A stretch of 55,136 bases of DNA from Derxia lacustris (GCF_002105195.1 NZ_MUHU01000027.1:1-55136); one strand, 5' to 3'. Counted from the stretch's first letter, positions 29,841-39,714 are shown. The notes: generated by a model not told the origin, from the sequence alone. Numbers and translations: made by a program.

Positions 29841-30773
29841 ATGGCCGCATCCAGCCTGCTTGCCCTCATCGACGACATTGCCAGCGTGCTCGACGACGTG
29901 GCCCTGCTCACCAAGGTGGCAGCCAAGAAGACGGCCGGCGTGCTCGGCGACGATCTGGCGCTCAATGCCCAGCAGGTCACCGGCGTCGCCGCCGACCGCG
30001 AGCTGCCGGTGGTCTGGGCGGTCGGGCTCGGCTCGCTGCGCAACAAGGCCATCCTGGTGCCGGCGGCGCTGCTCATCAGCGCGGTCGCGCCGTGGCTGGT
30101 GACGCCGCTGCTGATGGTGGGCGGCGCCTTCCTGTGCTTCGAGGGCTTCGAGAAGCTGGCGCACAAGTTCCTGCATCCGGGCGCCGAAGCCGCCGCCGAG
30201 CGCGAGGCGCTGACGCGCGCCGCCGCCGATCCGGCGCTCGATCTGGTGGCCTACGAGAAGGACAAGATCCAGGGCGCGATCCGCACCGACTTCATCCTGT
30301 CGGCCGAGATCATCGCCATCACGCTCGGCGCGGTGGCCGACGCGGCCTTCCTCACCCAGGTGACGGTGCTGATCGGCATCGCGCTGCTGATGACGGTGGG
30401 CGTCTACGGCTTCGTCGCCGCCATCGTCAAGATCGACGACGCCGGCCTGTGGCTGATGCGGCGCGGCGGTGCCGGCGCGGGTCTGGGCCGGCTGATGCTG
30501 GCCGGCGCGCCCTGGCTCATGAAGGGGCTGTCGGCGGCCGGCATGGTGGCGATGTTTCTGGTCGGCGGCGGCATCCTGGTGCACGGCGTGCCGGCCGCCC
30601 ATCACTTCGAGGAGGTGCTGTCGGCCGGCGTGCGCCATTGGCCGGCCGGCGCGCTGTTCAGCGGACTCGCGCCGATGGCCTTCAACGGCGCGGTCGGCAT
30701 CGTGGCCGGCGCCGTGGTGCTGGCCGGCGTCACGCTGGTCAACAAGCTGCGCGGCGCGCCCGCCCACGGCTGA
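29841..30773 (+). CDS. DUF808 family inner-membrane protein (YedI-like)
   Basis: A 310-residue membrane protein matching the DUF808/YedI family: SLLALIDDIASVLDDVA at the N-terminus, KKTAGVLGDDLALNAQQV, AYEKDKIQGAIRTDFILSAE, and AGAPWLMKGLSAAGMVAMFL with four to six hydrophobic helices. The biochemical role of the family is unknown. GGAG at 29829-29832 supports the ATG. Its stop overlaps the pilS start (TGATG), so it may be co-transcribed with the two-component system. The direct repeat at 29740-29756 is upstream. Confidence 0.9.
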   Translation: MAASSLLALIDDIASVLDDVALLTKVAAKKTAGVLGDDLALNAQQVTGVAADRELPVVWAVGLGSLRNKAILVPAALLISAVAPWLVTPLLMVGGAFLCFEGFEKLAHKFLHPGAEAAAEREALTRAAADPALDLVAYEKDKIQGAIRTDFILSAEIIAITLGAVADAAFLTQVTVLIGIALLMTVGVYGFVAAIVKIDDAGLWLMRRGGAGAGLGRLMLAGAPWLMKGLSAAGMVAMFLVGGGILVHGVPAAHHFEEVLSAGVRHWPAGALFSGLAPMAFNGAVGIVAGAVVLAGVTLVNKLRGAPAHG

Positions 30774-32461
30774 TGCAGGCAGTGCCGACCCCGCCGACGG
30801 CCCAGCTGTTCGGCAGCGAGGATCCCGACCAGCTGGCGCTCAAGCGCGCGCGCGTGGTCTGCGTGGTGCGCTGCGTGCTGGCCTTCGGGCTCACGGCGCT
30901 GGCGTCGGCGCAGCGGCTGTATGTGGCCAGCACGCCGCTCGGCGTGGCGACGCTCATCCTCTACTGCTGCTTCTCGCTGGCGGCGCTCAACATCGTCTAT
31001 CTGCGGCCGGGCTCGGCGCGGCTGCAAACCCGCATCGGCGTGGTCGCCGATCTGGTCGCCGTCGCGCTGCTGCAATCGGTGGCGGGCGGGGTGCGCAGCG
31101 GGCTGGTGGCGCTGTACTTCTCGCCGCTGGTCACGTCCTCGCTGCTGCTGGAGCGCTCGTTCGCGCTGCTGGTGGCGGCGGTGGTCAGCATCGCGATCAT
31201 CGGCGACACCGTGGTGCGCGACGTGGTGGCGGCCGGCGATGTGCCCTATCTCGAATCGGGCCTGCTCGGCGCGACGATGTTTGCGGTGGCGCTGGTGCTG
31301 GCCCAGCTGGCGCAGCGGGTGCGCTCGCAGGAATCGCTGGTGGCGGCCACGGCGGCCGAGCTGAATGCCCAGTTCCGCGTCAGCGCCACCGTGATCCAGG
31401 AGATGCCGCAGGGCGTGCTCATCCTCGGCGCCGATGCGCGGGTGCAGCTGTCCAATCCGGCGGCGCGCCGGCTGCTCGGGCGCGAGCTGGATGCGCTCGA
31501 AGGCCGCACCATCACGCCCAACGGCGGCCACTGGTGGGAGCTGGCCGCGCTGCTCCAGGCCTGGACCCGCAGCCAGCCCGGCGGCCTGCCGCCGTTTGCG
31601 CTGCTCACCCTGCCCAACGAGGCGATCCCGGCGGCGGCGCACGGCAAGCGCCAGCTGCGGCTGCGGCCGGTCGGGCTGGCCGGCGCCGCGCCCGCCGGCG
31701 AGGCGCCGCTGATCGTCTTCATCGACGATCTGGCCGAGGCCGAGACCCGCGCCACCCAGCTCAAGCTGGCGTCGATGGGGCGGCTGACGGCCAGCATCGC
31801 GCACGAGATCCGCAATCCGCTCGCCGCCATCGCGCATGCCAATGCGCTGCTCGGCGAGCAGGCCGATCCGGCCGATGCGCGGCTGCACGGCATCGTGGCC
31901 GACAACGCGCTGCGCATCGACCGCATCGTCGAGGACATCCTCTCGGTGTCGCAGAGCATGCGCATCGATCCCGAGGTGTTCCGGCTGCGCGAAGCCATCG
32001 AGACGGTGCTGGCCGAGCAGCTGCCCGGCAGCGCCGCCGAGCGCGCCCGGGTGCGGGTCGATGTGCCGGCCGACGCCCGGCTGCGCTTCGACCGGCTGCA
32101 TTTCGCGCGCATCGTCTCCAACCTGCTGTCGAATGCGCTGCGCTATGCCAGCGCCGCGCCGGGCGCGGTCAGCATCACGCTGCGGCCGCTGCCCGGCGCG
32201 CCGCTGCTGGTGGTGGCCGACGACGGCCCCGGCGTCGCGCCCGAGCATCTCGGCAAGCTGTTCGAACCCTTCTTCACCACCCACCGCAAGGGCACCGGCC
32301 TGGGCCTTTATCTGTCGCGCGAACTGGCCATTGCCAACGGCGCGGCACTGGCCTTGCAGACCGACGCCGGCGAGGCGCGCGGCGCCAGCTTTGCGCTGCG
32401 CCTGCCGCCGGCCGCCGACAAGGATCCGGCGGCACGACCGCCCGCACAGGAAGCCACATGA
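30773..32461 (+). CDS. pilS: sensor histidine kinase PilS-type
   Basis: A 562-residue inner-membrane kinase. Six hydrophobic helices occupy residues about 20-180, then a PAS-like region (VIQEMPQGVLILGADARVQL). The H-box is SIAHEIRNPLAAIAHANAL with the phospho-accepting His344, followed by the N-box (NLLSNALRYA), VADDGPGV and GTGLGLYLSRE. In pseudomonads and betaproteobacteria PilS senses pilin in the membrane and controls type IV pilus genes through PilR. The start overlaps the DUF808 stop and the stop overlaps the pilR ATG. No pilin gene is in the window, so the pilus link rests on gene order and similarity. Confidence 0.9.
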   Translation: MQAVPTPPTAQLFGSEDPDQLALKRARVVCVVRCVLAFGLTALASAQRLYVASTPLGVATLILYCCFSLAALNIVYLRPGSARLQTRIGVVADLVAVALLQSVAGGVRSGLVALYFSPLVTSSLLLERSFALLVAAVVSIAIIGDTVVRDVVAAGDVPYLESGLLGATMFAVALVLAQLAQRVRSQESLVAATAAELNAQFRVSATVIQEMPQGVLILGADARVQLSNPAARRLLGRELDALEGRTITPNGGHWWELAALLQAWTRSQPGGLPPFALLTLPNEAIPAAAHGKRQLRLRPVGLAGAAPAGEAPLIVFIDDLAEAETRATQLKLASMGRLTASIAHEIRNPLAAIAHANALLGEQADPADARLHGIVADNALRIDRIVEDILSVSQSMRIDPEVFRLREAIETVLAEQLPGSAAERARVRVDVPADARLRFDRLHFARIVSNLLSNALRYASAAPGAVSITLRPLPGAPLLVVADDGPGVAPEHLGKLFEPFFTTHRKGTGLGLYLSRELAIANGAALALQTDAGEARGASFALRLPPAADKDPAARPPAQEAT

Positions 32462-34026
32462 CCAGCAAAGGACGGCAGCCGCAGCGCGTGCTCATCGTCG
32501 ACGACGAGCCCGACCTGCTCGAACTGCTCGAACTCACCCTCATCAAGATGGGCCTCGATGTCGATGCGGCGCTCACGCTCGAACGCGCGCGCGAGCTGCT
32601 CCAGCAGCGCGGCTATGCGCTCTGCCTGACCGACATGCGGCTGCCCGACGGCGACGGCATCGACCTGGTGCGCCATGTGGCCGAGCAGTTCCCGGCGCTG
32701 CCGATCGCCGTGCTCACCGCCTTCGGCAGCGCCGAAAGCGCGGTCGCGGCGCTCAAGGCCGGCGCCTTCGACTACCTGTCCAAGCCGGTCGCGCTCGACC
32801 AGCTGCGCGCCACCGTCAGCTCGGCGCTGCGGGTGCGCGACGACAGCGCGCCGGTCACCGTGCGCGCCAGCGCCGATGTCAAGGTCTGGCTCATCGGCCG
32901 CTCGGCCGCGATGGAGCGGCTGCGCCAGCTGGTGGTGCGGCTGGCTTGCAGCATGGCGCCGGTGGCGATTCACGGCGAATCGGGCGCCGGCAAGGAAGTG
33001 GTGGCGCGCACCATCCACCAGTGCAGCGCGCGCGCCCACAAGCCCTTTGTCGCGGTCAATTGCGGCGCGATTCCCGAAACCCTGATGGAGGCCGAATTCT
33101 TCGGCTATCGCAAAGGCGCATTCACCGGCGCCGACAGCGACCGCGAAGGCTTTTTCCAGGCCGCCCAGGGCGGCACGCTATTGCTCGACGAAGTCGGCGA
33201 ATTGCCCTTGTCGATGCAGGTGAAACTGCTGCGCGCGATCCAGGAACGGCGCATTCGCAAGCTCGGCGGCAATGCGGAAGAAGCGGTCGATGTGCGCATC
33301 ATCAGCGCCACTCACCGCAATCTGGTCGCGCATGTGGCCGAAGGACTGTTCCGCTCCGATCTGTTCTATCGCCTCAATGTGCTTGAGCTGAATGTGCCGG
33401 CATTGCGCGAGCGAAAGGAAGATCTCGACGATCTGGTCGACACGATTCTGCTGCGGCTGGCCGAGCGCGAAAGAACTGCGCCCAAGCGGCTTTCGGCGGC
33501 GGCGCTGGCCATGCTTCATGCCTATGACTTTCCGGGCAATGTGCGCGAGCTGGAAAACATTCTCGAGCGCGCCAGCGCATTGAGCGTCGGCACCGAAATC
33601 GATTCGCTCGACATGGCCATGCCCAATTCGGCGCCGACGCTGCCGGTGGCCAATGCGGCGCCCGCCTGGGCTGCCGGCGAACCGGGCGAATGGATCGGTC
33701 CGGCCAGCGTGCCGAGCCTGCCGCCGGCGCCGCAGCTCGCCGAACCATCCGCCGCGCCGCGTGCCGCGACCGAGCTGCCACCGCTCGACTGGCCGACGAT
33801 TCCGTCCTCGGGCGGCACGGCGGCGGCAGCGGCCGATGGCATGCCGTCGCCGGCCGGGCGGGTGAGTTTTCCGCTGTCGCTGCCCGAGCATCTGGAGCGC
33901 ATCGAGCGCGACATCATCGGCCAGGCGCTGGAGCAGACCCAGTTCAATCGCACGGCGGCGGCGCGATTGCTCGGGCTGACATTTCGGCAATTGCGCTATC
34001 GCATGCAGCAACTGGATATCGGATGA
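32458..34026 (+). CDS. pilR: sigma-54-dependent response regulator PilR-type
   Basis: A 522-residue NtrC-family activator. The receiver domain (VLIVDDEPDLLELLE, phospho-acceptor Asp59 in CLTDMRLPDGDG, switch Lys in YLSKPV) is followed by an AAA+ domain. That domain holds Walker A GESGAGKE, the sigma-54 contact loop KGAFTGAD, Walker B GGTLLLDEVGELP, and the C-terminal arginine region FPGNVRELENILERA. A Pro/Ala-rich linker of about 90 residues leads to a Fis-type helix-turn-helix (NRTAAARLLGLTFRQLRYRM). It activates sigma-54 promoters, classically pilA. The ATG overlaps the pilS stop (ATGA). The long linker is the only unusual feature. Confidence 0.93.
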   Translation: MTSKGRQPQRVLIVDDEPDLLELLELTLIKMGLDVDAALTLERARELLQQRGYALCLTDMRLPDGDGIDLVRHVAEQFPALPIAVLTAFGSAESAVAALKAGAFDYLSKPVALDQLRATVSSALRVRDDSAPVTVRASADVKVWLIGRSAAMERLRQLVVRLACSMAPVAIHGESGAGKEVVARTIHQCSARAHKPFVAVNCGAIPETLMEAEFFGYRKGAFTGADSDREGFFQAAQGGTLLLDEVGELPLSMQVKLLRAIQERRIRKLGGNAEEAVDVRIISATHRNLVAHVAEGLFRSDLFYRLNVLELNVPALRERKEDLDDLVDTILLRLAERERTAPKRLSAAALAMLHAYDFPGNVRELENILERASALSVGTEIDSLDMAMPNSAPTLPVANAAPAWAAGEPGEWIGPASVPSLPPAPQLAEPSAAPRAATELPPLDWPTIPSSGGTAAAAADGMPSPAGRVSFPLSLPEHLERIERDIIGQALEQTQFNRTAAARLLGLTFRQLRYRMQQLDIG

Positions 34027-34691
34027 GCGCCGAATCGCCCGGATCGGAATTGCCTGCCGCCGGATTGCCCTCGCCTGAATTGCCCCTGCCGCAATTGTCT
34101 GCCGCCGATTGCGCAATCGACGCCGCCGGCCTGTGCGCCGCCGCGCAGCAATTCGCTTCGCCGCATTGCAATTCGCGGCCCGAAGGCCAGGCGGTGGAAT
34201 TGATCGTGCTGCACAACATCAGCCTGCCGCCCGGGCAGTTCGGCGGCGATGAGGTGCGCGATTTCTTTCTGGGCCAGCTCGATCCGCGTGGCGATGCGTT
34301 TCTGCAATCGATTCTGCCGCTGCGGGTGTCGGCGCATCTGTTCTTGCGCCGCGACGGTTCGCTGCTGCAATTCGTGCCGCTCGGGCAACGAGCCTGGCAT
34401 GCGGGCGTATCGAACTGGCGCGGGCGCGACGGCTGCAACGATTTCTCGATCGGCATCGAGATCGAGGGCAGGGATTCGCTGGCTTATGACGCGCGCCAGT
34501 ACGCGGCATTGGCGCCCTTGCTGCGCGCGATCGCGGCGGCATTTCCGATTGCCGGCGTGACCGGGCATGAGCACATCGCGCCCGGCCGCAAGACCGATCC
34601 GGGCCCGGCCTTCGACTGGGCGCGGGCGCAGCGCGAGTCGGGCTTGCCGGCGGCCTGGTTCGCCGAGGCACTGGGCGGTGGCGCGCGCTGA
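34023..34691 (+). CDS. ampD: 1,6-anhydro-N-acetylmuramyl-L-alanine amidase AmpD
   Basis: A 222-residue cytoplasmic zinc amidase that removes the peptide from anhydromuropeptides in cell-wall recycling. Zinc ligands are expected from the His of IVLHNISLPPG, the His of VTGHEHIAPG and the Asp of RKTDPGPAFDW; FIGIEIEG-like IGIEIEGRDS is present. The first 45 residues are an extra Leu/Pro-rich stretch with imperfect repeats (LPAAGLPSPELPLPQL) not found in typical AmpD proteins of about 180 residues. The ATG overlaps the pilR stop. pilS-pilR-ampD is a common betaproteobacterial order. It converges on prfA with a 29-base gap. Confidence 0.95.
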   Translation: MSAESPGSELPAAGLPSPELPLPQLSAADCAIDAAGLCAAAQQFASPHCNSRPEGQAVELIVLHNISLPPGQFGGDEVRDFFLGQLDPRGDAFLQSILPLRVSAHLFLRRDGSLLQFVPLGQRAWHAGVSNWRGRDGCNDFSIGIEIEGRDSLAYDARQYAALAPLLRAIAAAFPIAGVTGHEHIAPGRKTDPGPAFDWARAQRESGLPAAWFAEALGGGAR

Positions 34692-34720
34692 AATCAGGCC
34701 GCGCCGAGCCATTTAGTCCG

Positions 34721-35797
34721 TCAGTCCTGCCCGAGCGCGGCCAGCTGCTCCGCCTGATGCTCGCTGCGCAGCGCCGCCGTCACCTCGTCCAGTTCGCCGG
34801 CCATCACGCCTTCCAGCCGGTAGAGCGTGAGGTTGATGCGGTGATCGGTCAGCCGCCCCTGCGGGAAGTTGTAGGTGCGGATGCGCTCGCTGCGGTCGCC
34901 GCTGCCGACCAGGCTCTTGCGCGTCGCGGCCTCGCGGCCCTGCTGCTCGCGCACGCGCAGGTCGCGCAGCCGCGAGGCCAGCACCTTCATGGCCTTGTCC
35001 TTGTTGCGGTGCTGCGAGCGGTCGTCCTGGCATTCGGCCACCAGCCCGGTCGGCAGATGGGTGATGCGCACCGCCGATTCGGTCTTGTTGATGTGCTGGC
35101 CGCCGGCACCCGACGCGCGGAACACGTCGATGCGCAGCTCGTCGGGCGCGATCTGCACGTCGACCTCGTCGGCTTCGGGCAGCACGGCCACGGTGCAGGC
35201 CGAGGTGTGGATGCGCCCTTGCGTCTCGGTCGCCGGCACGCGCTGCACGCGGTGCGCGCCGCTCTCGAACTTGAGCTGGCTGTAGGCGCCGTCGCCCTCG
35301 ATGCGCACGATGACTTCGCGGTAGCCGCCCAGCTCCGATTCCGAGGCGGACATGACCTCGCAGCGCCAGCCCTGGCGTTCGGCATAGCGCAGATACATGC
35401 GCAGCAGGTCGCCGGCGAACAGCGCGCTCTCGTCGCCGCCGGTGCCGGCGCGGATTTCGAGCAGCACGGGGCGATCGTCGTTGGGGTCGCGCGGCAGCAG
35501 CAGGGTTTGCAGCTCGCGCTCGGTGGCGTCGATGCGCTCGCGCGCCGAGTCCACCTCGGCAGCGGCGAATTCGCGCAGCTCGGGGTCGCGCAGCATGTCT
35601 TCGGCGGCAGCGAGGTCGGCGCCGGCGGTCTTCCAGTCGCGGTAGCGCGCGACGATGGCGCCGAGTTCGGCGTTCTCGCGCGTGAGGCGACGGTATTGCG
35701 TCATGTCGCGCGTGACGTTCGGGTCTTGCAGCGCGAGTTCGATCTCGCTCAGGCGGACGCAGAGCTGGTCCAGCCTGGCCTGCATCGAGGCCTTCAT
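34721..35797 (-). CDS. prfA: peptide chain release factor 1
   Basis: A 358-residue class I release factor recognising UAA and UAG. The anticodon-like motif PAT is in [15 protein letters not shown], and the catalytic GGQ is at residues 232-234 ([14 protein letters not shown]). It is eight bases downstream of hemA, giving the classic hemA-prfA operon. The methyltransferase gene prmC, often next in line, is not present here; ampD converges instead. Confidence 0.97.
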   Translation of the reverse strand: MKASMQARLDQLCVRLSEIELALQDPNVTRDMTQYRRLTRENAELGAIVARYRDWKTAGADLAAAEDMLRDPELREFAAAEVDSARERIDATERELQTLLLPRDPNDDRPVLLEIRAGTGGDESALFAGDLLRMYLRYAERQGWRCEVMSASESELGGYREVIVRIEGDGAYSQLKFESGAHRVQRVPATETQGRIHTSACTVAVLPEADEVDVQIAPDELRIDVFRASGAGGQHINKTESAVRITHLPTGLVAECQDDRSQHRNKDKAMKVLASRLRDLRVREQQGREAATRKSLVGSGDRSERIRTYNFPQGRLTDHRINLTLYRLEGVMAGELDEVTAALRSEHQAEQLAALGQD

Positions 35798-35805
35798 GAG
35801 ACCGC

Positions 35806-37089
35806 CTAGCGTCGACGGCCGCGGGGCAGCGGTTCGAGCGGAAAGAGTTGCGGGACGGCGTCAAGCAGGCGTTCGCGCGGCTCGCCGGTGGCTTCGTTGA
35901 GCGCGGCGAGCGGGCGATGCATGAACTTGTTGGTGAGGCGGCGCGCGAGCTGCTCCATCACTTCGTCGGGCGCATGGCCGGCGGCCAGCAGACGGCGGGC
36001 GCGCGCGAGTTCTTCGGCCTGCAGCTGCTCACCGGCCTCGCGCACCTGGTTGATGGTGGGCACGTTGCCGCGCCGCTCCAGCCAGTTCATGAAGCCCTGC
36101 ACGCGGGTCTCGATGATGGCTTCGGCCTGGGTGACGGCGAGCTGGCGCTGATTCATGCCGGCGCGCACCGCCTCGCCGAGGTCGTCGACCGTGTAGAGGT
36201 AGACGTCGGGCATGCGCGCGATTTCGGGCTCGATGTCGCGCGGCACCGCCAGATCGACCATGAAGACGGGCTTGTGGCGCCGCGTCTTGAGCGCGCGCTC
36301 CATGAGGCCGAGGCCGATGATCGGCAGCGTCGACGCGGTGCATGAGACGACGATGTCGAATTCGGCGATGCGGGCGGGCAGGTCGCTCAGGCGCATCGCG
36401 CTGGCGCCGAACTTCTCGGCCAGCGCATGGCCGCGTTCGAGCGTGCGGTTGGCGATGACGATGCTGCGCGGGCGCTGGGCCGCGAAGTGCGTGGCGGTCA
36501 GGTCGATCATCTCGCCCGCGCCCACGAACAGCACGTTCAGCTCGTCGATGCGCGGATAGATGCGCTGCGCGAGCCGTACCGCCGCCGCCGCCAGGCTGAT
36601 GGAGTGGGCGCCGATCTCGGTCTGCGTGCGCACTTCCTTCGCGACGGCAAAGGTGCGCTGGAACAGCTGGCCGAGCATGGAGCCGAGCGCGCCTTCGGCT
36701 TCGGCGGTGCGCGCGGCCTGCTTCATCTGGCCGAGGATTTGCGGCTCACCGAGCACCATCGAGTCGAGCCCGCTGGCCACGCGGAAGGCGTGGCGCACGG
36801 CCTGTTCCTGCGGCAGCGTGTAGAGATGGCTGACGAGTGCGTGCTGATCGAGCTTGTGCCAGTCGGCCAGCCAGCCACCGATGCGCGCGGCGTCCATGTC
36901 GCAGGTGGACGCGCAGTACAGCTCGGTGCGGTTGCAGGTGGAGACGATGGCGACTTCAGGCGCCGAGCGCGAGAAGACGGAACGCAGGGCGGCAAGTGCC
37001 GCGCCGAGCGTTTCGGGCGTGAAGCTGACGCGTTCGCGAATCGCGACGGGTGCAGTGTTGTGATTGAGCCCGAGGGCGAGTATCGACAT
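35806..37089 (-). CDS. hemA: glutamyl-tRNA reductase
   Basis: A 427-residue enzyme making glutamate-1-semialdehyde from Glu-tRNA, the first step of C5-pathway haem synthesis. The nucleophilic Cys52 is in [12 protein letters not shown], the NADPH-binding region is [19 protein letters not shown], and the C-terminal dimerisation domain is complete. It starts with the standard [19 protein letters not shown]. It is the first gene of hemA-prfA on the minus strand, 107 bases from the tRNA-Lys(CTT) gene, which is upstream in the same direction. Confidence 0.97.
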   Translation of the reverse strand: MSILALGLNHNTAPVAIRERVSFTPETLGAALAALRSVFSRSAPEVAIVSTCNRTELYCASTCDMDAARIGGWLADWHKLDQHALVSHLYTLPQEQAVRHAFRVASGLDSMVLGEPQILGQMKQAARTAEAEGALGSMLGQLFQRTFAVAKEVRTQTEIGAHSISLAAAAVRLAQRIYPRIDELNVLFVGAGEMIDLTATHFAAQRPRSIVIANRTLERGHALAEKFGASAMRLSDLPARIAEFDIVVSCTASTLPIIGLGLMERALKTRRHKPVFMVDLAVPRDIEPEIARMPDVYLYTVDDLGEAVRAGMNQRQLAVTQAEAIIETRVQGFMNWLERRGNVPTINQVREAGEQLQAEELARARRLLAAGHAPDEVMEQLARRLTNKFMHRPLAALNEATGEPRERLLDAVPQLFPLEPLPRGRRR

Positions 37090-37196
37090 GGCCAGTCAAT
37101 CGAGCGAAGGCTTGCGCACAACGCCAGATTCTATTGCGCGCAGATGCGCAAACTGAACCAGGCTTTGGAACCCGCGCTGAACGGCGGAAGGGGGAT

Positions 37197-37272
37197 TGGT
37201 GGGCCCTGAGTGGCTCGAACACTCGACCTACGGATTAAGAGTCCGCTGCTCTACCAACTGAGCTAAGAGCCC
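37197..37272 (-). tRNA. tRNA-Lys (anticodon CTT)
   Basis: The minus strand reads GGGCTCTTAGCTCAGTTGG and so on. The acceptor stem GGGCTCT pairs with AGGGCCC (one G-T), the anticodon loop is ACTCTTAAT with anticodon CTT, the T-loop is GTTCGAGCC, and an encoded CCA end is present. Decodes AAG. A second tRNA-Lys lies upstream. Confidence 0.95.
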
Positions 37273-37342
37273 CCCGTTTACAGCATTCGGCAACATTGCT
37301 TTGCCGAACTTTCTTTCCTGTTGCTGCCAAGGAAAGACCGCA

Positions 37343-37370
37343 AGTATAGCGATGTTTCCGAAAGCTGCAA
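37343..37370 (-). promoter_or_regulatory. promoter of tRNA-Lys(CTT)
   Basis: On the minus strand TTGCAG (37370-37365), a 16-base spacer and TATACT (37348-37343) make a good sigma-70 promoter, about 70 bases before the mature tRNA 5' end. Confidence 0.65.
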
Positions 37371-37409
37371 CTGCGATGTTGTACTGATGCTTCAACACCA
37401 CAGTGACGT

Positions 37410-37485
37410 TGGTGGGTCGTGCGGGACTCGAACCTGCGACCAACGGATTAAAAGTCCGCTGCTCTACCGACTGAGCTAACGACCC
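37410..37485 (-). tRNA. tRNA-Lys (anticodon TTT)
   Basis: The minus strand begins GGGTCGTTAGCTCAGTCGG. The acceptor stem GGGTCGT pairs with ACGACCC, the anticodon loop is ACTTTTAAT with anticodon TTT, the T-loop is GTTCGAGTC, and a CCA end is encoded. Decodes AAA and AAG. Confidence 0.95.
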
Positions 37486-37544
37486 TGCAATTGCTTCGTC
37501 ACTCTACCTGTCGCCAAATAAATTCAAGCGACAGGCAGCCGAAG

Positions 37545-37574
37545 ATTATAGCTGCCCAATTTCGATACGGTCAA
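37545..37574 (-). promoter_or_regulatory. promoter of tRNA-Lys(TTT)
   Basis: Minus strand TTGACC (37574-37569), 18-base spacer, perfect TATAAT (37550-37545). This is one of the best sigma-70 promoters in the window and lies about 53 bases before the tRNA. Confidence 0.75.
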
Positions 37575-37624
37575 AACCGGCGTTGGATGCCAATGGGCGA
37601 AATGCCGGCCACGAAACTGTGCAC

Positions 37625-38329
37625 TCAGGCTTGGCGATAGCGCGTGGGATCGGCAACGCCAGCGTCGATGAAGCCTTGCCGCCGCAGCCGGCAAGCGTCG
37701 CAGACGCCGCAGGCATGACCGTGCTCGTCGGCCTGGTAGCACGACACCGTCATGCCGAAATCGACGCCGCGCGCCATGCCGGCCTTGACGATGTCGGCCT
37801 TCGACAGGTCGATGATCGGCGCATGCACCTTCATGCCCTGGCCTTCGACGCCGGCCTTGGTGGCGAGGTTGGCGAGCGTGGTGTAGGCGTCGACATAGGC
37901 CGGCCGGCAATCCGGATAGCCCGAGTAATCGACCGCATTGGCGCCGAAGAAGATGTCGGTCGCGCCGAGCACCTCGGCCCAGCCGAGCGCGATCGACAAC
38001 ATGATGGTGTTGCGCGCCGGCACATAGGTGACCGGAATGGTGCCGGCGGCGGCCGGCGCGGTCGGCACGTCGATCGCGGTATCGGTGAGGGCAGAGCCGT
38101 GCGGGCCGTGGAACAGGTGCGACAGGTCGAGGCTGACCACCTCGTGGCGCACCGCGCCGAGCGCCGCGGCGACCTTGCGCGCGGCATCGAGTTCGGCGCT
38201 GTGGCGCTGGCCGTAATGCAGCGACAGCGCATGGCAGGCGAAGCCCTGCTCGCGCGCGATGGCCAGGACGGTGGCCGAATCCATGCCGCCGGAAAGCAGC
38301 ACGACGGCGGGACGGACGGTAGCAGTCAT
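37625..38329 (-). CDS. queC: 7-cyano-7-deazaguanine synthase
   Basis: A 234-residue PP-loop ATPase that converts 7-carboxy-7-deazaguanine to preQ0 in queuosine biosynthesis. The PP-loop SGGMDS is at residues 13-18, and the zinc-binding cysteines are in [20 protein letters not shown]. It is nine bases downstream of cpoB, the common betaproteobacterial position at the end of the tol-pal operon. No other queuosine gene is in the window. Confidence 0.97.
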   Translation of the reverse strand: MTATVRPAVVLLSGGMDSATVLAIAREQGFACHALSLHYGQRHSAELDAARKVAAALGAVRHEVVSLDLSHLFHGPHGSALTDTAIDVPTAPAAAGTIPVTYVPARNTIMLSIALGWAEVLGATDIFFGANAVDYSGYPDCRPAYVDAYTTLANLATKAGVEGQGMKVHAPIIDLSKADIVKAGMARGVDFGMTVSCYQADEHGHACGVCDACRLRRQGFIDAGVADPTRYRQA

Positions 38330-38338
38330 GGCGTGGCC

Positions 38339-39100
38339 TTACTTGACGGTGGCAAGCCGGTCCTTGGCGCTGGCGGCGGCCGGCGAGTCCGGGTACTTGA
38401 TGGTGATGGCCATGAAGGTGGTGCGCGCGTTCTTCTTGTCGCCGAGCTCGACCTGCGAGTTGCCGACATTGAGCAGCGCATCGGGCACGCGGGCGCTGTC
38501 GGGCCAGGCCTTGATGTAGGCGCGATGGGTGTCGATGGCCTTGGCGAAGTCGCGCGTGGCGAACTGGGCGTTGCCGAGCCAGAAGGTGGCGAGGCCGGCA
38601 TAGGCGCCGTCCGGATAGCGCGCCAGATACTGGCTGAAGCCGTCGGCGGCGCGCTGGAACTGGCTCTGCCGGAAGGCCTCGAAGGCGGCGTTGTAGGCCT
38701 TGATCTGCTCGGGCTCGACGGCGACCTGCTGGCCGTCGATGGTGACCTGCTGCGGCTCGCTGCGCTTGAGGCGCGAGTCGATGTCGGCGTAGTAGTCGCG
38801 CTGCTTGCGCTGCTGGTCGGCGAGGTCGCGCTGGAGCGTCTCGATCACGCCGCGCAGCCGGGCGATTTCCTGGCTGAGGCTGTCGTTCTGCTGGGCGCTG
38901 TCGAACTGGAGCTTGGTGAGCCGCTTTTCGAGCTGGTCGGCGCGGTCGCGGTCGGTGTCTTGCGTGGACTTGATCTGGTTGCGCAGATCGAGGATGGCGC
39001 GGCGGGCTTCGTCATCGTCGAAGAGGCCGGCGCGGGCCGGGGAGAGGGCGGCCAGGCTCAGGCTGAGCATGGCCACGGCGGGCAGGACTTTACGGATCAT
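38339..39100 (-). CDS. cpoB: cell division coordinator CpoB (YbgF, Tol-Pal system protein)
   Basis: A 253-residue periplasmic protein. The signal peptide (VLPAVAMLSLSLAALSPARA) is followed by an N-terminal trimeric coiled coil (about residues 30-100, many Gln/Asp/Arg heptads) and a C-terminal TPR domain (FEAFRQSQFQRAADGFSQYL, AYAGLATFWLGNAQFATRD). CpoB links the Tol machine to peptidoglycan synthesis during constriction. The ATG at 39100 has no clear ribosome site, but the signal peptide fixes it. It lies 89 bases after pal. Confidence 0.95.
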   Translation of the reverse strand: MIRKVLPAVAMLSLSLAALSPARAGLFDDDEARRAILDLRNQIKSTQDTDRDRADQLEKRLTKLQFDSAQQNDSLSQEIARLRGVIETLQRDLADQQRKQRDYYADIDSRLKRSEPQQVTIDGQQVAVEPEQIKAYNAAFEAFRQSQFQRAADGFSQYLARYPDGAYAGLATFWLGNAQFATRDFAKAIDTHRAYIKAWPDSARVPDALLNVGNSQVELGDKKNARTTFMAITIKYPDSPAAASAKDRLATVK

Positions 39101-39189
39101 GAGGAGAGCTGGGCCGCGGACGCTGGAAGCGGCCGATTCTACGTCGGCCCCCTGGCGGCGCGCCCAGTGCTCCCCGCTGCCTGCGCCGC

Positions 39190-39714
39190 TTATTGGTAAC
39201 GCAGATCGGCGCGGCGGTTTTCGGCCCACGAGGCTTCGTCATGGCCGGTGGCCTTGGGCTTTTCCTTGCCGAAGCTGACGGCTTCGAGCTGGGCTTCGGG
39301 CGCGCCGACCAGGGTCAGGGCCTTGCGCACGGCTTCGGCACGCTTCTGGCCGAGGGCCAGGTTGTATTCGCGCGTGCCGCGTTCGTCGGCATTGCCTTCG
39401 ATCGACACCTTGCGGTCGGCGCGCGAGGCCAGGTACTTGCCGTGCGCGTCGATCGTGCCCTGGTAGTCGGCCTTGATCGCGTAGCTGTCGAAGTCGAAGT
39501 ACACGCTGCGCTTGGCCAGCGCGCTTTGCGGATCGTTCAGCGGATCGACGGCGACCGGGGCGACGGTGCGGGCGTCGGCCTTGGGGGCCGGGGCCGGCGT
39601 GGCGGCGGCCGGGGCGGTGACGATCGGCGCCGGGGCGGTTTCGACGGGGACCTTGCTGGAGCAGGCGGCGAGGGCAGCCAGGGCGGCCAGCGAGAGGGCG
39701 GTGCGCATCTTCAT
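39190..39714 (-). CDS. pal: peptidoglycan-associated lipoprotein Pal
   Basis: A 174-residue outer-membrane lipoprotein. The lipobox LAAC is within LAALAALAACSSK, then a Pro/Ala linker and an OmpA-like peptidoglycan-binding domain (VYFDFDSYAIKADYQ, EGNADERGTREYNLALGQKR, NRRADLRYQ). AAGGAAAC precedes the ATG at 39714. It is a component of the trans-envelope Tol-Pal complex and partner of TolB encoded just upstream. Confidence 0.97.
   Translation of the reverse strand: MKMRTALSLAALAALAACSSKVPVETAPAPIVTAPAAATPAPAPKADARTVAPVAVDPLNDPQSALAKRSVYFDFDSYAIKADYQGTIDAHGKYLASRADRKVSIEGNADERGTREYNLALGQKRAEAVRKALTLVGAPEAQLEAVSFGKEKPKATGHDEASWAENRRADLRYQ

Noticed and set aside
37228..37443. A 71-codon minus-strand frame over the tRNA genes
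   Set aside because: It overlaps both tRNA-Lys genes and reads through tRNA sequence, a common false gene.
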